Below are positions 14,199 through 14,248 of a stretch of DNA of 14,248 nt, piece by piece; the first letter of the stretch is position 1, and every line of letters begins with the position of its first letter. The notes below the pieces were generated by a model. It worked only from the letters and a program-made list of their open reading frames with translations, had not been told where the DNA came from and made no database searches. A program made the translations under genes and the position numbers. Origin of the DNA: CAZAYP01 sp964489425 [NCBI: uncultured Verrucomicrobiota bacterium] (GTDB lineage Bacteria > Verrucomicrobiota > Kiritimatiellia > RZYC01); contig CAZAYP010000112.1 in the NCBI GenBank assembly GCA_964489425.1, positions 1 to 14,248 on the forward strand. The letters run 5' to 3'.

Positions 14199-14248
14199 GG
14201 CTGCGTCAAGAAAGGTTGGGCGGACAAGAAGGCGGTGGACCAGAGGAT

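Larger units (their letters stand above)
7943..14248. mobile_element. Integrated element, probable prophage, left end (right end outside window)
   Basis: The boundary is marked by a broken tRNA-Leu gene, an adjacent tyrosine integrase and a visible drop in G+C. The following genes are unlike the chromosome: an excisionase-like HTH protein, a family A DNA polymerase, a winged-helix replication-type protein and several small unknowns, nearly all leftward with ATGA overlaps. This is a phage-style lysogeny plus replication module. No capsid, terminase, portal or tail gene is in view, so a satellite or other integrative element with its own polymerase is the alternative. Confidence 0.75.

Noticed and set aside
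1-14248. CRISPR array or tandem spacer-like repeats
   Set aside because: No regularly spaced direct repeats of suitable length were found on reading through the window.

Overview
The window joins two different kinds of DNA. Positions 1 to about 7940 are G+C-rich chromosome from a diderm (outer-membrane) bacterium. The second part, from about 7943 to the right edge, is the left end of an integrated genetic element, most likely a temperate phage. The host is probably a member of the PVC group (Verrucomicrobiota/Kiritimatiellota-like). That placement is an inference from the LptE-like/BamD-like pair, the PIN-PhoH protein and the style of the integrase; no rRNA is present to settle it.

Chromosomal part: a PIN-PhoH ATPase/nuclease (minus strand) lies back to back with RNase R (plus strand). 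RNase R heads a co-directional run with an unrecognised 426-aa protein, whose start overlaps the end of the RNase R gene, and a small YfiM-like lipoprotein. Converging on these from the right are an LptE-like lipoprotein and a BamD-like TPR protein, which overlap by 17 bases and read leftward. The theme is RNA turnover plus outer-membrane biogenesis. Next come a decayed ISAs1-family transposase tail with an in-frame stop (7094-7456), about 460 bases without a gene, and a promoter-like sequence leading into the 5' part of a tRNA-Leu(UAG) gene. That tRNA breaks off after the anticodon stem or variable arm.

Element part: right after the broken tRNA there is an AT-rich stretch with tandem TTGGTGAC repeats, then a tyrosine integrase on the plus strand. 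All other recognisable element genes read leftward: a 93-aa or longer protein open to the window edge, an unrecognised 233-aa protein, a family A DNA polymerase with a 3'-5' exonuclease domain, a winged-helix replication-type protein, a 188-aa protein with a possible ADP-ribosyltransferase-like N-terminus, a 91-aa unknown, and a small excisionase-like HTH protein. Four of them (13649 down to 10059) are joined by ATGA stop/start overlaps and look like one translationally coupled replication operon. An intrinsic terminator separates this leftward run from the integrase.

The most interesting points are: the split tRNA-Leu as integration site; a polymerase with Leu at the position equivalent to E. 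coli Pol I Phe762, a variant linked in the viral literature to temperate phages, together with HDG instead of HDE in motif C; the unknown proteins locked into the polymerase operon; and a perfect 11-bp hairpin whose loop copies a tRNA T-loop.
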